A DNA stretch of 64,000 bases. Source: Ruminococcus sp. Its GTDB lineage: Bacteria > Bacillota > Clostridia > Oscillospirales > Ruminococcaceae. Both the position numbers and the translations under genes were made by a program. Below, in pieces: positions 34,137 through 42,853 of this stretch. Each line of letters starts with the position of its first letter. Within the stretch, counting starts at the first letter, position 1. The DNA is taken from contig NZ_JAHZAX010000002.1 in NCBI RefSeq assembly GCF_019423705.1, positions 62,001 to 126,000 on the forward strand, read 5' to 3'. The notes below the pieces were generated by a model, which was not told the DNA's origin, searched no databases, and saw only the letters and a list, made by a program, of their open reading frames with translations.

Positions 34137-34709
34137 TTATTCTTCGTCATTTTCGCTGTCATTATTTTCAATGACCTGCTCAATAGTCACCTGTTCCTGC
34201 TGATCGGGCAGCGGTGGCAGACCGTCAAGGCTTGAAAGCTGAAAACAGCGCAGAAAAGTGTCCGTGGTCTTGTATGCGATAGGTCTGCCGGGCAGATCAA
34301 GTCGTCCAGCCTCAGTAAGCAATCCTTTCTCGACGAGAGAGTTCACAACGCCCGAAGAGTCAACACCCCTGACGTGCTCAACAAAGCCCTTTGTGACAGG
34401 CTGATTATACGCAACGATAGTAAGGGCTTCCATCGCCGCAGGAGACAGCACGGAGTTTTTCTTTATCTCCAGCGCTGACTTGATAAAATGCGCAAAGTCT
34501 TCTTTTGTCGTGAGCTGATAAGAGTCGTTTAGCTTCACAAGCTTTATGCCGCTGTCTGTCCTGTCATATTTTTCTTCAAGCTTGCCGATTATCTCTTCAA
34601 GCTGCTTCTTGACAATGCCGACAGCTTCGCATATCTTTTCAGTTTCAACAGGCTCGCCGCTTGAAAACAAAACAGCCTCCACGGCGGCAATCATTACTGT
34701 ATCTTCCAT
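34137..34709 (-). CDS. scpB: Segregation and condensation protein B
   Basis: A 190-aa kleisin-associated winged-helix protein that joins ScpA and SMC in the chromosome condensation complex. It shows AAVEAVLFSSGEPV at the N-terminus, LSPAAMEALTIVAYNQPVT and VVNSLVEKGLLTEAGR. The acidic tail is short. It follows scpA by 21 bases, as in most Firmicutes. Confidence 0.95.
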   Translation of the reverse strand: MEDTVMIAAVEAVLFSSGEPVETEKICEAVGIVKKQLEEIIGKLEEKYDRTDSGIKLVKLNDSYQLTTKEDFAHFIKSALEIKKNSVLSPAAMEALTIVAYNQPVTKGFVEHVRGVDSSGVVNSLVEKGLLTEAGRLDLPGRPIAYKTTDTFLRCFQLSSLDGLPPLPDQQEQVTIEQVIENNDSENDEE

Positions 34710-34730
34710 ATTTCAAATCCTTTTCTTATT

Positions 34731-36020
34731 TTAACCATAACGCCAGTAATTTTTCATATCATCATCGCCAACAGGAGAATATCCCCAATAATAACGGCGG
34801 CGAGACCAATAATTCGGCTTGAAAGTCGTGTACGGCGTGATATCCGCAAGCTGTTTCATAAGCTCGATCTCGTAAAGCGCCTCCGCTGAGATCACTTCGT
34901 TGTGCTCGTCATCTTCAATTTCAATCGGCTGAACAACTTCCGTTTTTATATCTTCATCTATAATTGCATCAGCGCTTTCCGATACCTCATCAATAGCTGT
35001 CTCTTCGTCAACGGCCTCCGCCGAAGCTTCTTCGACCTTGTCGTCCATAGGCGCATAAGCCGTTATGTAGTTTGAAGATATTCGCTCCGATCGTGAAGCC
35101 ACAGGCTTTCTTATCTCTTCATATGTGGGCTTCTGATAAAGCTTGTAGATATCCTCTTCATCGGTCACTTCCGACTTGTCACTTTCGTCAGCCTGCGTAT
35201 CTATCTCGATATCATCAAGGCTTTTGACTTCTTCATTCTCGGCATTATCAGCGTTATTATCTTCAACGCTTTCCTCCTGTTGTACAGGCTTGTCGAAGTC
35301 AGATTCTATTTTGCGATTTTTTGAAGCCTTGTTAAAGAATATCTTCGAGTTGTCGTCATTAAGAAAGATCCTGCCCGACTTTGTAAGCTCAAGTATCGCA
35401 AGAAAAGTAGCGACCTTTTCACTCTTGTCAGTCATTCCGTCATAAAGATTGCCCATATCACATTCGCCACTATGATAAAGCCGCTTGAGCACATAAATTA
35501 TCTTCGATGTCACCGACACGATCTTGTGGGACACGATAGGCTCAAACATTTTCGCTTTCAGCGGAACGCTCTGCCTTGCCTTTTTGGATATGCCCATATA
35601 AGAGTCATAAAGGCTCTGCGGCTCGTGTATCCTGCTGTAAGTCTTGTCAACAGGCAGCTTGAGTGGGCTTCGCACAAAGAGCAGGTCGCCTGCATAGCTT
35701 TCACGCAAAGTCTGCGCCGCAAGCTTGCAGAGAGAATACTCGATTATCCTGCCCTCCAGCTCTTTTTTGAGCTCCTTAGCCTCATCATCGTGGGGCAAAA
35801 GCGAACAGGTCTTGATATAAATGAGCCGTGCCGCCATTTCGAGAAAGTCGGCGGCGTCCTCATAATCTTCGTGATCGAGATTGTTTATATAGTCCATATA
35901 CTGCTCAAGAAGCAAGGATATCTCAATATCGTAAATATTCAATTTGTGCTTGCTGATAAGATGAAGAAGCAGATCAAGCGGTCCTTCAAACATATCCAGC
36001 TTGAATTGAGCAGCACTCAT
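34731..36020 (-). CDS. scpA: Segregation and condensation protein A with a long acidic tail
   Basis: The kleisin subunit of the SMC-ScpAB complex, 429 aa against about 250 in most bacteria. Residues 1-235 are standard: FEGPLDLLLHLI, DIEISLLLEQYMDYI, FLEMAARLIYIK and the C-terminal winged helix (FLAILELTKSGRIFLND). Residues from about 240 to 400 are a low-complexity acidic extension. The protein ends in an aromatic and basic segment (NYWSRRRYYWGYSP) that could be a binding peptide. The extension is in frame and uninterrupted, so it is a real part of the gene. Confidence 0.93.
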   Translation of the reverse strand: MSAAQFKLDMFEGPLDLLLHLISKHKLNIYDIEISLLLEQYMDYINNLDHEDYEDAADFLEMAARLIYIKTCSLLPHDDEAKELKKELEGRIIEYSLCKLAAQTLRESYAGDLLFVRSPLKLPVDKTYSRIHEPQSLYDSYMGISKKARQSVPLKAKMFEPIVSHKIVSVTSKIIYVLKRLYHSGECDMGNLYDGMTDKSEKVATFLAILELTKSGRIFLNDDNSKIFFNKASKNRKIESDFDKPVQQEESVEDNNADNAENEEVKSLDDIEIDTQADESDKSEVTDEEDIYKLYQKPTYEEIRKPVASRSERISSNYITAYAPMDDKVEEASAEAVDEETAIDEVSESADAIIDEDIKTEVVQPIEIEDDEHNEVISAEALYEIELMKQLADITPYTTFKPNYWSRRRYYWGYSPVGDDDMKNYWRYG

Positions 36021-36044
36021 TACAAAATTCCTTTCAGTTCGTTG

Positions 36045-36707
36045 TTAGAAAATAGCGTTGAGGATAGGATCCACCCAGAATGTGAGCTTGTCCATTACCC
36101 AGAACATTCCGCTTTGCAGCCAGCCGATAGGCCTATCAAGCACGCCTGTTACGACCAGTATCATAAAGCCGATAGCGATATAATTCTGGTACTGCGCCAT
36201 AAAGCGGTCAACCTTGTTGCTGGTGAAATATGAGATTATCTTCTCGCCGTCCAGCGGTGGGATAGGGATAAGATTGAACACAGCAAGTCCAACGTTTATC
36301 GCCGTGAAATAGTAGAATATAAGTGACACATACCACATCGCTTCCGACATATGCACAATGGAAACAACATAGAACACCTTATAAAGGATAATGCCGATGA
36401 ACGCCATAATAAGGTTAGATATCGGACCTGCCGCAGCGGTCAGCGCCATTCCCTTTCGGTATTGTTTGAAGCGGATAGGATTGACCTGAACAGGTTTGCC
36501 CCAGCCAAAGCCGACAAAGAATATCAGCAGCGCGCCGACAGGGTCAAGGTGTGCCAAAGGGTTCAGCGTAAGTCTGCCCTGATATCTTGGCGTCTCATCG
36601 CCCAGTTTTGTTGCCGCCCAAGCGTGAGCATATTCGTGTATAGGTATGCACATAAAAATTACGATGAGTTTTGCTCCGTAATCGAGAACTTTCTGCGGAT
36701 CAAGCAT
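36045..36707 (-). CDS. Site-2-protease-like membrane metalloprotease (M50 family)
   Basis: A 220-aa membrane protein with the zinc motif HEYAH (CIPIHEYAHAWAATKLGD), NPLAHLDPVGALL and the second metal site NLIPIPPLDG. It has about five hydrophobic segments. Relatives such as YwhC are short, PDZ-less M50 proteases of unknown substrate. The start at 36707 has GGAGG upstream; the frame begins four codons earlier. It is the first gene of the scp operon. Confidence 0.9.
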   Translation of the reverse strand: MLDPQKVLDYGAKLIVIFMCIPIHEYAHAWAATKLGDETPRYQGRLTLNPLAHLDPVGALLIFFVGFGWGKPVQVNPIRFKQYRKGMALTAAAGPISNLIMAFIGIILYKVFYVVSIVHMSEAMWYVSLIFYYFTAINVGLAVFNLIPIPPLDGEKIISYFTSNKVDRFMAQYQNYIAIGFMILVVTGVLDRPIGWLQSGMFWVMDKLTFWVDPILNAIF

Positions 36708-36766
36708 AATGGCCTCCAAATAGATAAATACATAACAAAATCAAATTTTCACAAATTATAAGATTA

Positions 36767-36795
36767 ATTATACACTATTTTCAATGAAATTTCAA
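36767..36795 (-). promoter_or_regulatory. Promoter of the M50-scpAB-dac-rluB operon
   Basis: On the minus strand TTGAAA (36795-36790) and TATAAT (36772-36767) are 17 bp apart. Confidence 0.75.
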
Positions 36796-36876
36796 GGCAT
36801 TTAATGTTTATTTTTCTACGAAAAAGATAAATATATAGAATTTTTCGTAAAATTCAAAAAAAATTGCAAAAAACAC

Positions 36877-36905
36877 TTGCAATTTGATTTCAAATCTGCT
36901 ATAAT
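36877..36905 (+). promoter_or_regulatory. Promoter of rpmB
   Basis: TTGCAA (36877-36882) and TATAAT (36900-36905) are 17 bp apart, in a strongly A-rich context with an UP-element-like A tract just before the -35 box. Confidence 0.8.
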
Positions 36906-36961
36906 ATTAAATATTGTGAATAATAGTATTACATTTTGAAGGGTAAAGGAGGTGCAGCCTA

Positions 36962-37147
36962 ATGGCAAAGTGTGAAATTTGCGGAAAAGGTGTTACTTTC
37001 GGAATTAAGGTATCCCACTCCCACAGAAGAACAAACAGAACTTGGAAGCCAAACGTAAAGAGAGTTAAAGCTGTTGTAAACGGCACTCCTTGTCACGTTT
37101 ATGCTTGCTCAAGATGCCTGCGTTCAGGTAAGGTGGAAAGAGCGTAA
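36962..37147 (+). CDS. rpmB: Ribosomal protein L28
   Basis: A 61-aa protein of the large ribosomal subunit. It starts AKCEICGKGVTFGIKVSHSHRR and contains WKPNV and CSRCLRSGKV. Four cysteines (CxxC near the start, CxxC near the end) mark the zinc-binding form of L28. AAAGGAGG lies a few bases before the ATG. It is a single gene with its own strong promoter and terminator. Confidence 0.97.
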   Translation: MAKCEICGKGVTFGIKVSHSHRRTNRTWKPNVKRVKAVVNGTPCHVYACSRCLRSGKVERA

Positions 37148-37172
37148 GCTTAAGCTTAAATATTCCAAAAAA

Positions 37173-37200
37173 TCGACTAGCTTGGCTAGTCTTTTTTTTA
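37173..37200 (+). terminator. Terminator after rpmB
   Basis: GACTAGC and GCTAGTC form a stem followed by eight T. Confidence 0.88.
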
Positions 37201-37224
37201 TTCATTTTTATATGTTATAACACA

Positions 37225-37257
37225 AAAACGGAGCACAGATATTCTCTGCGCTCCGAT
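37225..37257 (-). terminator. Terminator of the LtaS-type gene
   Basis: CGGAGC and GCTCCG arms with inner CAGA/TCTG pairing. On the minus strand it is followed by five T. Confidence 0.8.
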
Positions 37258-37276
37258 ATTTTTTGCTTATTTAAAT

Positions 37277-39547
37277 TTACGCCGCAAGTCTGCCGTAAGG
37301 TCTCTTGCTCTTTGGCGGAGCAAATACCGACCTTTTTGCACTCTCTGACGAGCTGCCGTTGCCGTCCTCAGAACTGAAACCGTTGTTGGTCTTGTAGATC
37401 ATATCATAATAAATTATCGCATTGGATATATTTATTCGCTCCTCTGCATAGCTTGAGTAGTTGGTGATATAATCCTCATCGACAACGCCGTCGTTCACTC
37501 GTGCCTCGCAGGCGCTTTGACAATATTGCTCATCGACTGTCGTCTTGAATAGGCCTTGATCGTCGTCCATATAAACGGGGTTAGGCGTGTCTTTATATAC
37601 TTGGTTGCAGGACACCGCCGTCGCAACATTGCTGTAATCAGTCAAATCAAAATATGTATTCTTCTGGCTGTCGTAATAAACTGTATCTGTTACAAAATTG
37701 CCGTTCGGGAAGATAACAACATTCTCTTCATCGTCCGCAACAGAGAAAATATCGTGTCCCAAAGCATAAACATTCGAGAAGCCGAACATATTGCCAAGAG
37801 TTGGCTGAACGTCATACATTCCCATTATCTGCTTGACCTCTGTCGGCTCATAACCACCGTCCTTTGACCAAATGATGAACGGAACTTTTCTGTTAAGGTT
37901 GTAATAGAAATCGTCAACAGGGATATAGCCATCATCGTCCTCAGTCAGAACTGAGTCTGTGAATGGGTTATAGTTGAAGTATCTGTCGTACTCTTCTGCC
38001 TTGATCTTAGCGTCGTGGTCGCCATAAATTACAACGACTGTGTTGTCAAGAAGTCCAGCCTCGTCAAGCTCTGACATAAACTGTCCGATAGCTTCATCGG
38101 CATAGTGAACCGACTTGAAGTAGGAACCAAGCTTTGTGCCCTCAAGGAACGGCGCTGATATCTCTTCATACATTCCGTCCTCTTCGTTGTACTTCTTGTA
38201 CTTGAAGTCAACTTCGTAATCGCTGACACGCTCGATATCAGTAAACGGCGTGTGGTTTGTAAGCATAAGGAATGCGCCGTACCACTTGTCGTGCTCTTTA
38301 TTTATCGTCTCGATCTTTGGAACAGCCTGTCGGAAGAAAGATTTGTCGGCAAGTCCAAGACCGATAGTTTCATCAATGTTGAAGTCTGTATTATAATTGT
38401 AGAAATCATCATAACCCAAAGAATGATGAAGGTTTATTCTGTTCCAATATGAGCCGTTGTTGCCGTGCATACTGAATGTGTAATAGCCCTTTTCTTTGAG
38501 CATTTTCTGCGTTGTGGTGTAATCTCTGTCCCAATAGTTTATTGCAACAGTACCGCTTGAAGCCGGCATAAGTGATGAAGCAAAGGTAAATTCGCTGTCC
38601 GAACTTGTGCCAACGCTTTCCTGCGCATAGAAGTTTGAGAAGTAAAGACCCTCTCTTGCAAGCTTGTTCATATTCGGCGTAAGCTCTTCACCATTTATAT
38701 AAGTATCCATACAGAACTGCTGGAAGCTCTCGGCGTGGATAACAATGACATTCTTGTCCTTGAAGATGTTTGTGTACTTGTTGCTCTTCTCAGTGGTGTC
38801 CTCAGTCTTTGACTTGTCGTCATAAAACTTGTTGAATACCTCTTGGCTCTCCTCATATCCGAACATCATATTTATCTTAGCGTGTGTGCAGGATATAACA
38901 TCGCTGAACTGATATGTATAAAGTCCGAATGTTCCGAGGACGTATTCCCTGTTCCATTGCTTTGCAAGTCTTGAATAATCAGTACCCGTCAGCGTTGAGC
39001 AGAAAATGCCTGCCAGACCGATCGAAACGCAGAATGTTCCAAGGGCGTATCTGCGGCGCTTTCTCTTTTCCTTGACCTGCGTTACATAGTCTCTCGTTCT
39101 TCTCTTGAGAAGTATGTACACAACGATCACCGCTGGTATATCCCAAAGGAAGATCAAGTCCTTTGGCTCCATAATATTCTCTGTTACAGCGTCCATAACG
39201 CCGCCAAGCTGTGAGGCTGTAGATATCAGCGAAACTGAAATGAACGACTTATAGTTAGTATAGTATATCGAGTTCGCCGTGCAGAGTATCGAGAATATTA
39301 TCGTCATTATGAGCAGATAAACAAACTGTTTTCTCGGTTTCTTGAAAACATATGATATGAGTGCCAGCAAAAGCACAACAGCAAAGTCCGCCATCAAAGG
39401 CTTTATCTGACTATAATTAAATTTGACTGTAAAAGCTCTCAAAAGAAAAGCATTAAGAACTGATGCAAATACAAATGTCAGAAACAGAATATTGTCTTTA
39501 AGATATCCGCTGAAACCGCTGCGGACCTTATTCAGCACCTTATTCAT
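37277..39547 (-). CDS. LtaS-type sulfatase family membrane enzyme
   Basis: A 756-aa member of the lipoteichoic-acid-synthase-like alkaline-phosphatase superfamily. The N-terminal third has five hydrophobic segments. The extracellular domain shows VIVIHAESFQQFC (metal-binding Glu), SVGTSSDSEFTF (nucleophile Thr), FSMHGNNGSYWNR and VVIYGDHDAKI (metal-binding Asp/His). These enzymes transfer glycerol phosphate from phosphatidylglycerol to a cell-wall polymer. The C-terminal part, of about 110 residues, is longer than in classic LtaS and ends in a basic stretch. The exact polymer cannot be read from the sequence. Confidence 0.88.
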   Translation of the reverse strand: MNKVLNKVRSGFSGYLKDNILFLTFVFASVLNAFLLRAFTVKFNYSQIKPLMADFAVVLLLALISYVFKKPRKQFVYLLIMTIIFSILCTANSIYYTNYKSFISVSLISTASQLGGVMDAVTENIMEPKDLIFLWDIPAVIVVYILLKRRTRDYVTQVKEKRKRRRYALGTFCVSIGLAGIFCSTLTGTDYSRLAKQWNREYVLGTFGLYTYQFSDVISCTHAKINMMFGYEESQEVFNKFYDDKSKTEDTTEKSNKYTNIFKDKNVIVIHAESFQQFCMDTYINGEELTPNMNKLAREGLYFSNFYAQESVGTSSDSEFTFASSLMPASSGTVAINYWDRDYTTTQKMLKEKGYYTFSMHGNNGSYWNRINLHHSLGYDDFYNYNTDFNIDETIGLGLADKSFFRQAVPKIETINKEHDKWYGAFLMLTNHTPFTDIERVSDYEVDFKYKKYNEEDGMYEEISAPFLEGTKLGSYFKSVHYADEAIGQFMSELDEAGLLDNTVVVIYGDHDAKIKAEEYDRYFNYNPFTDSVLTEDDDGYIPVDDFYYNLNRKVPFIIWSKDGGYEPTEVKQIMGMYDVQPTLGNMFGFSNVYALGHDIFSVADDEENVVIFPNGNFVTDTVYYDSQKNTYFDLTDYSNVATAVSCNQVYKDTPNPVYMDDDQGLFKTTVDEQYCQSACEARVNDGVVDEDYITNYSSYAEERINISNAIIYYDMIYKTNNGFSSEDGNGSSSESAKRSVFAPPKSKRPYGRLAA

Positions 39548-39588
39548 TTATATCTCCTTTTCTATGCCTTATTTTTGTCACAAAGAAC

Positions 39589-39617
39589 ATTGTATTATCT
39601 TTTCTGATAAAAGTCAA
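39589..39617 (-). promoter_or_regulatory. Promoter of the LtaS-type gene
   Basis: On the minus strand TTGACT (39617-39612) and TACAAT (39594-39589) are 17 bp apart. Confidence 0.75.
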
Positions 39618-39901
39618 GTAAAATAAGTCTTTTTCAGAAATTTACACAAAACAAATCAAGCCATAACAGCATTTTAACGCACTTATGACCCAATCTGACT
39701 GACATACTATATTGTACTCTCATTGCGCCTTAATGTCAACAATTCGGCAGAAAATTTCAGTTAAATTTCACTTTTGTAAATAAGACGTAATCAATTTACT
39801 ATAAAATGCCACTTCGTTTGTACAACTCTTTGAACGCAGGCTTTGAGTATTGATAAAAAATATGAAAATCCACGAACTTTGCTGTTAAAAGTGAAAATCA
39901 A

Positions 39902-39930
39902 TTGAAATCGGGATAAAAATATAATATAAT
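39902..39930 (+). promoter_or_regulatory. Promoter of the HAD phosphatase gene
   Basis: TTGAAA (39902-39907) and TATAAT (39925-39930) are 17 bp apart. Confidence 0.7.
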
Positions 39931-40017
39931 AAAAGTGTCAGAAGATGTGTTATACTGCACAAAGTACAGCATTTTTATTTATGCAGTATTTACAGACCAA
40001 AACCACGGAGGAACATA

Positions 40018-40803
40018 ATGATAAAACTCATCGCAACAGATATGGACGGAACTCTCCTTGACGATAATAAACAGCTTCCCTGCAATTTTGACGACGTTGT
40101 CAGCAGACTTTTTGAGAAAAAGATAAAATTTGTCATTTCAAGCGGCAGAAGCTTCTGTACATTAAAAGAACAGTTTTCAAAATATCTCGCCGATATGACT
40201 TTCATCTGCGATAACGGCGCATATGTGGTAGATAAAGGCAACGTCCTTTCAGTATCAGTATTGCCGAAAGAAACGGTCAAAGAAGCCGTTAGATTTTGCG
40301 AAAGCCTTGGACTGACAGTTCTCCTCTGCGGCAGAAACGGCACTTGGCACAATTCAAGAAACGATGTTCAGCATAAAGAGATCGCTTCATACTATGTAAA
40401 TCAGGTGCGAATGGACGACCTTACCCTTGTTGACGATGATATCTTCAAGATCGCCGTATTTGAAGAGGGCGGCATTGAAAATGACGGCTATGTTAAGCTT
40501 GAAGAGCGTTTCGGCGATGACTTCAACGTTCAGCTTTCGGGCGTTTACTGGACTGATATAATGAATAAGGGCGTAACAAAGGGCACGGCTCTTAAAACTA
40601 TCGAGAACCGCATTGGTATCAGATATGAGGAAACAATGGCTTTCGGCGATTACCTCAACGATGTGGATATGCTCAACAATTCATATTACAGCTTTGCAAT
40701 GTCAAACGCTCACGAATCTATCAAAAAGGTTGCCAACTTCACAACGGGTTCAAATAATGAAAACAGCGTTATGAAAGAGATTGAAAAGCACTGTCTGTCA
40801 TAA
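40018..40803 (+). CDS. Cof-type HAD-IIB phosphatase
   Basis: A 261-aa cytoplasmic phosphatase of the haloacid dehalogenase superfamily, class IIB cap. Motif I is ATDMDGTLLDD (nucleophile and acid Asp), motif II is FVISSGRSF, motif III is the Lys in NKGVTKGTALKTI, and motif IV is MAFGDYLNDVDML. Substrates in the family are sugar phosphates, nucleotides or PLP; none can be named here. GGAGG precedes the ATG. It is a single gene ended by a strong hairpin. Confidence 0.93.
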   Translation: MIKLIATDMDGTLLDDNKQLPCNFDDVVSRLFEKKIKFVISSGRSFCTLKEQFSKYLADMTFICDNGAYVVDKGNVLSVSVLPKETVKEAVRFCESLGLTVLLCGRNGTWHNSRNDVQHKEIASYYVNQVRMDDLTLVDDDIFKIAVFEEGGIENDGYVKLEERFGDDFNVQLSGVYWTDIMNKGVTKGTALKTIENRIGIRYEETMAFGDYLNDVDMLNNSYYSFAMSNAHESIKKVANFTTGSNNENSVMKEIEKHCLS

Positions 40804-40821
40804 TTCTAACAAAATAAAATA

Positions 40822-40860
40822 TCAAAGCGGTCTGATCGTTATGTCAGACCGCTTTTTTTG
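40822..40860. terminator. Bidirectional terminator between HAD gene and polyamine operon
   Basis: A perfect 12-bp stem (AAAGCGGTCTGA / TCAGACCGCTTT) with seven T on the plus side. It also lies shortly after the last gene of the minus-strand polyamine operon. Confidence 0.88.
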
Positions 40861-40875
40861 CGCTTTTTTACGCTT

Positions 40876-42006
40876 TTATAATCTCATCTTGAAATCATCA
40901 TAGCCGAACTCTTTTATAAGTTCCAGCTTGCCGTCAAGCTTGTGAAGATAAATTGACGGCAAAGGCATACCATTGAAGGTGTTGTTTTTGCACATTGAAT
41001 ATATTGCCATATCGCAGAAAACGAGCCTGTCGCCCTCTTTCAAATGCTGGTCGAAGGAATAATCGCCGATTATATCCCCTGCAAGACAGGTCGCACCGCC
41101 AATGCGATAGGTATGCGCCTTTTCACCTGCTTCGCCCGAATCGATTATATTCGGGCGGTAAGGCATTTCGAGTACGTCGGGCATATGGCACGCCGCCGAA
41201 GCGTCAAGAATGGCGATATCCATTCCGTTTTTCATCGTGTCAAGCACCTCTGCAACAAGATAACCTGCGTTCAGCGCAACAGCTTCACCCGGTTCAAGAT
41301 ACACCTGCACGTCGTATTCGTTCTGTAAATAATTTACACATTCAACCAGCGCATCAAGGTCGTAATCGTCCTTTGTGATGTGGTGTCCGCCGCCGAGATT
41401 TATCCATTTCATCTTGTGAAGATACTTGCCGAACTTCTCTTCGATGTGTGGGATAGTCCTTTTCAGCACGTCTGCGCCCTGCTCACACATTGTGTGGAAA
41501 TGCAGACCCTCAATTCCGTCGATAAGGCTGTCGTCAAAGCTGTCAAGGGTCGTGCCCAGCCGTGAATTTTTGAAGCAAGGATTGTAAATATCCGTCTCGA
41601 TCTCGGAATATTCGGGATTGCACCTTATGCCGCAGGATATCTTTCGGCCGCTCTGCTCCACAGTGCCCTTGAATTTCTGCCATTGTTTAGGTGAATTAAA
41701 AACGATGTGGTCGCATATCTGCACAAGCTCTTTCATATCCGCTTCGGTATATGCAGGCGAATAGACGTGCACCTCGCCGTCAAACTCTTCCCTGCCAAGT
41801 TTAGCTTCATAAAGTCCGCTGGCTGTTGTGCCTTTCAAGTGCTGGGATATCATTGGATAGGCGCTGTACATTGAAAAAGCTTTCTGCGCAAGCAATATCT
41901 TGCAGCCTGTTTTCATCATCACCCAGTCAAGTATCGTCAGATTGTGGTAAAGTTCAGCCTCTTCCACAACGTAGCAAGGGGTCTTGACCTTTGAAATATC
42001 AAACAT
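40876..42006 (-). CDS. nspC: Carboxynorspermidine/carboxyspermidine decarboxylase
   Basis: A 376-aa PLP enzyme of the alanine-racemase fold. It decarboxylates carboxyspermidine or carboxynorspermidine to the polyamine. It shows TPCYVVEEAELYHNL, the PLP lysine in ILLAQKAFSM, HFHTMCEQ, WINLGGGHHITKDDYD, the catalytic Cys region GATCLAGDI and FCDMAIYSMCKNNTFNG. The ATG at 42006 has AGGTGAG upstream; the GTG at 42015 lies inside that ribosome site. It is the last gene of the polyamine operon and partners the dehydrogenase at 43111. Confidence 0.93.
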   Translation of the reverse strand: MFDISKVKTPCYVVEEAELYHNLTILDWVMMKTGCKILLAQKAFSMYSAYPMISQHLKGTTASGLYEAKLGREEFDGEVHVYSPAYTEADMKELVQICDHIVFNSPKQWQKFKGTVEQSGRKISCGIRCNPEYSEIETDIYNPCFKNSRLGTTLDSFDDSLIDGIEGLHFHTMCEQGADVLKRTIPHIEEKFGKYLHKMKWINLGGGHHITKDDYDLDALVECVNYLQNEYDVQVYLEPGEAVALNAGYLVAEVLDTMKNGMDIAILDASAACHMPDVLEMPYRPNIIDSGEAGEKAHTYRIGGATCLAGDIIGDYSFDQHLKEGDRLVFCDMAIYSMCKNNTFNGMPLPSIYLHKLDGKLELIKEFGYDDFKMRL

Positions 42007-42018
42007 TACGCTCACCTA

Positions 42019-42306
42019 CTATTTCCTGTAAGTTTCATCATTGACAAAATCAACGGTAACTTTCTTGTTGACCATTCTCACGTCCATAAGAGTGCTAACG
42101 ATATTCTTTGCAAACTTTCTGCTCTCTTCGGGAACGTCGTCATAATCGTGAATGATTATCTCAACAGGTTCGTCAGTCGCCGACAAGGCGTCATAAAGCT
42201 TGTTCTCATCGTTTATACCGTCAGTTCCGCAGCCAAGGGCTCTACTGACATATGGGTAAAAAGTCTCTGCATTAACAATTTTTACATCGTCGATCATTAA
42301 AATCAT
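42019..42306 (-). CDS. Small acidic protein, possibly barstar-like
   Basis: A 95-aa acidic protein without a firm family. The order beta strand (MIDDVKIV), helix (ETFYPYVSRALG), DENKLYDALSA, strand (PVEIIIHDYDDVP) and helix-strand end (KKVTVDFVN) follows the barstar fold, in which barstar has NLDALWD and PLVLEW at the matching places. No barnase-like nuclease is nearby, so an immunity role is unsupported. The start is at the first ATG, directly after the stop of the YbjQ gene; an ATG three codons in is an alternative. Confidence 0.5.
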   Translation of the reverse strand: MILMIDDVKIVNAETFYPYVSRALGCGTDGINDENKLYDALSATDEPVEIIIHDYDDVPEESRKFAKNIVSTLMDVRMVNKKVTVDFVNDETYRK

Positions 42307-42627
42307 TTATTCTTCTCCTACTATCTTTACTGCTGTTCCGTAAGCGATGACCTCTGCTGCACCTGCCGCAATGGCTGATGAAGCGTATCTGATATTCACA
42401 ACGGCGTCAGCGTTCATCTGTTCAGCTTCCAGAACCATTCGCTTTGTGGCAAGCGCTCTTGCGTCGTTCATCATTTCAGTATATGCCGTAAGTTCGCCGC
42501 CGACAAGGTTCTTAAAGCCCTGCATAATATCCTTGCCAACGTTCTTTGTCTGAATGGTCGAACCCTTTACAAGCCCCAGCATTTCAAGCTTCTTGCCCGA
42601 AATATAATCAGTATTTACTAAGATCAT
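42307..42627 (-). CDS. YbjQ family (heavy-metal-binding domain, UPF0145) protein
   Basis: A 106-aa protein. The family signature is clear: VNTDYISGKKLEMLGLVKGSTIQ at the start, then LVGGELTAYTEMM, ARALATKRMVLEAEQMNADAVVNIRY and VIAYGTAVKI. Members form pentamers and are thought to bind metal; their role is unknown. It overlaps the upstream membrane-protein gene by 20 bases, consistent with one transcript. Confidence 0.9.
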   Translation of the reverse strand: MILVNTDYISGKKLEMLGLVKGSTIQTKNVGKDIMQGFKNLVGGELTAYTEMMNDARALATKRMVLEAEQMNADAVVNIRYASSAIAAGAAEVIAYGTAVKIVGEE

Positions 42628-42838
42628 CGTCCTCGCCCTTCTTTATTTCCTTTATTCTTTGTATAAGCACCGTGATCGCAACACCCGTGAGCAGCGCAGG
42701 CACTATAAGAGCGATAATTTTCGCAAGCATAGGCACGCCGTTCATATATGCAAATATCACGCCAATAGCGATATAATAAACGCAGATTATCGTCACGATA
42801 ACGATAGGTGCTATCATCTTTTTAGTTTTGGTTTTCAT
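42608..42838 (-). CDS. Small two-TM membrane protein
   Basis: A 76-aa protein with two hydrophobic segments (about residues 9-31 and 37-58) and a Lys/Glu/Asp-rich C-terminus (RIKEIKKGEDDDLSKY). No family recognised. It is within the polyamine operon and overlaps the YbjQ gene, so a shared role is possible but not shown. Confidence 0.65.
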   Translation of the reverse strand: MKTKTKKMIAPIVIVTIICVYYIAIGVIFAYMNGVPMLAKIIALIVPALLTGVAITVLIQRIKEIKKGEDDDLSKY

Positions 42839-42853
42839 TTTTCGTCACCTTGA

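Larger units (their letters stand above)
39548..40017. other. Intergenic region between divergent LtaS-type and HAD genes
   Basis: This is a 470-bp AT-rich stretch. It holds the minus-strand promoter of the LtaS-type gene (39589-39617) and the plus-strand promoter of the HAD gene (39902-39930). Nothing else convincing was seen between them; a 67-codon frame starting at 39423 runs out of the LtaS gene and is not coding. Confidence 0.7.

Noticed and set aside
42019..42306. Toxin-antitoxin pair based on the barstar-like gene
   Set aside because: No barnase-like or other nuclease gene is adjacent, and the gene is embedded in a metabolic operon.
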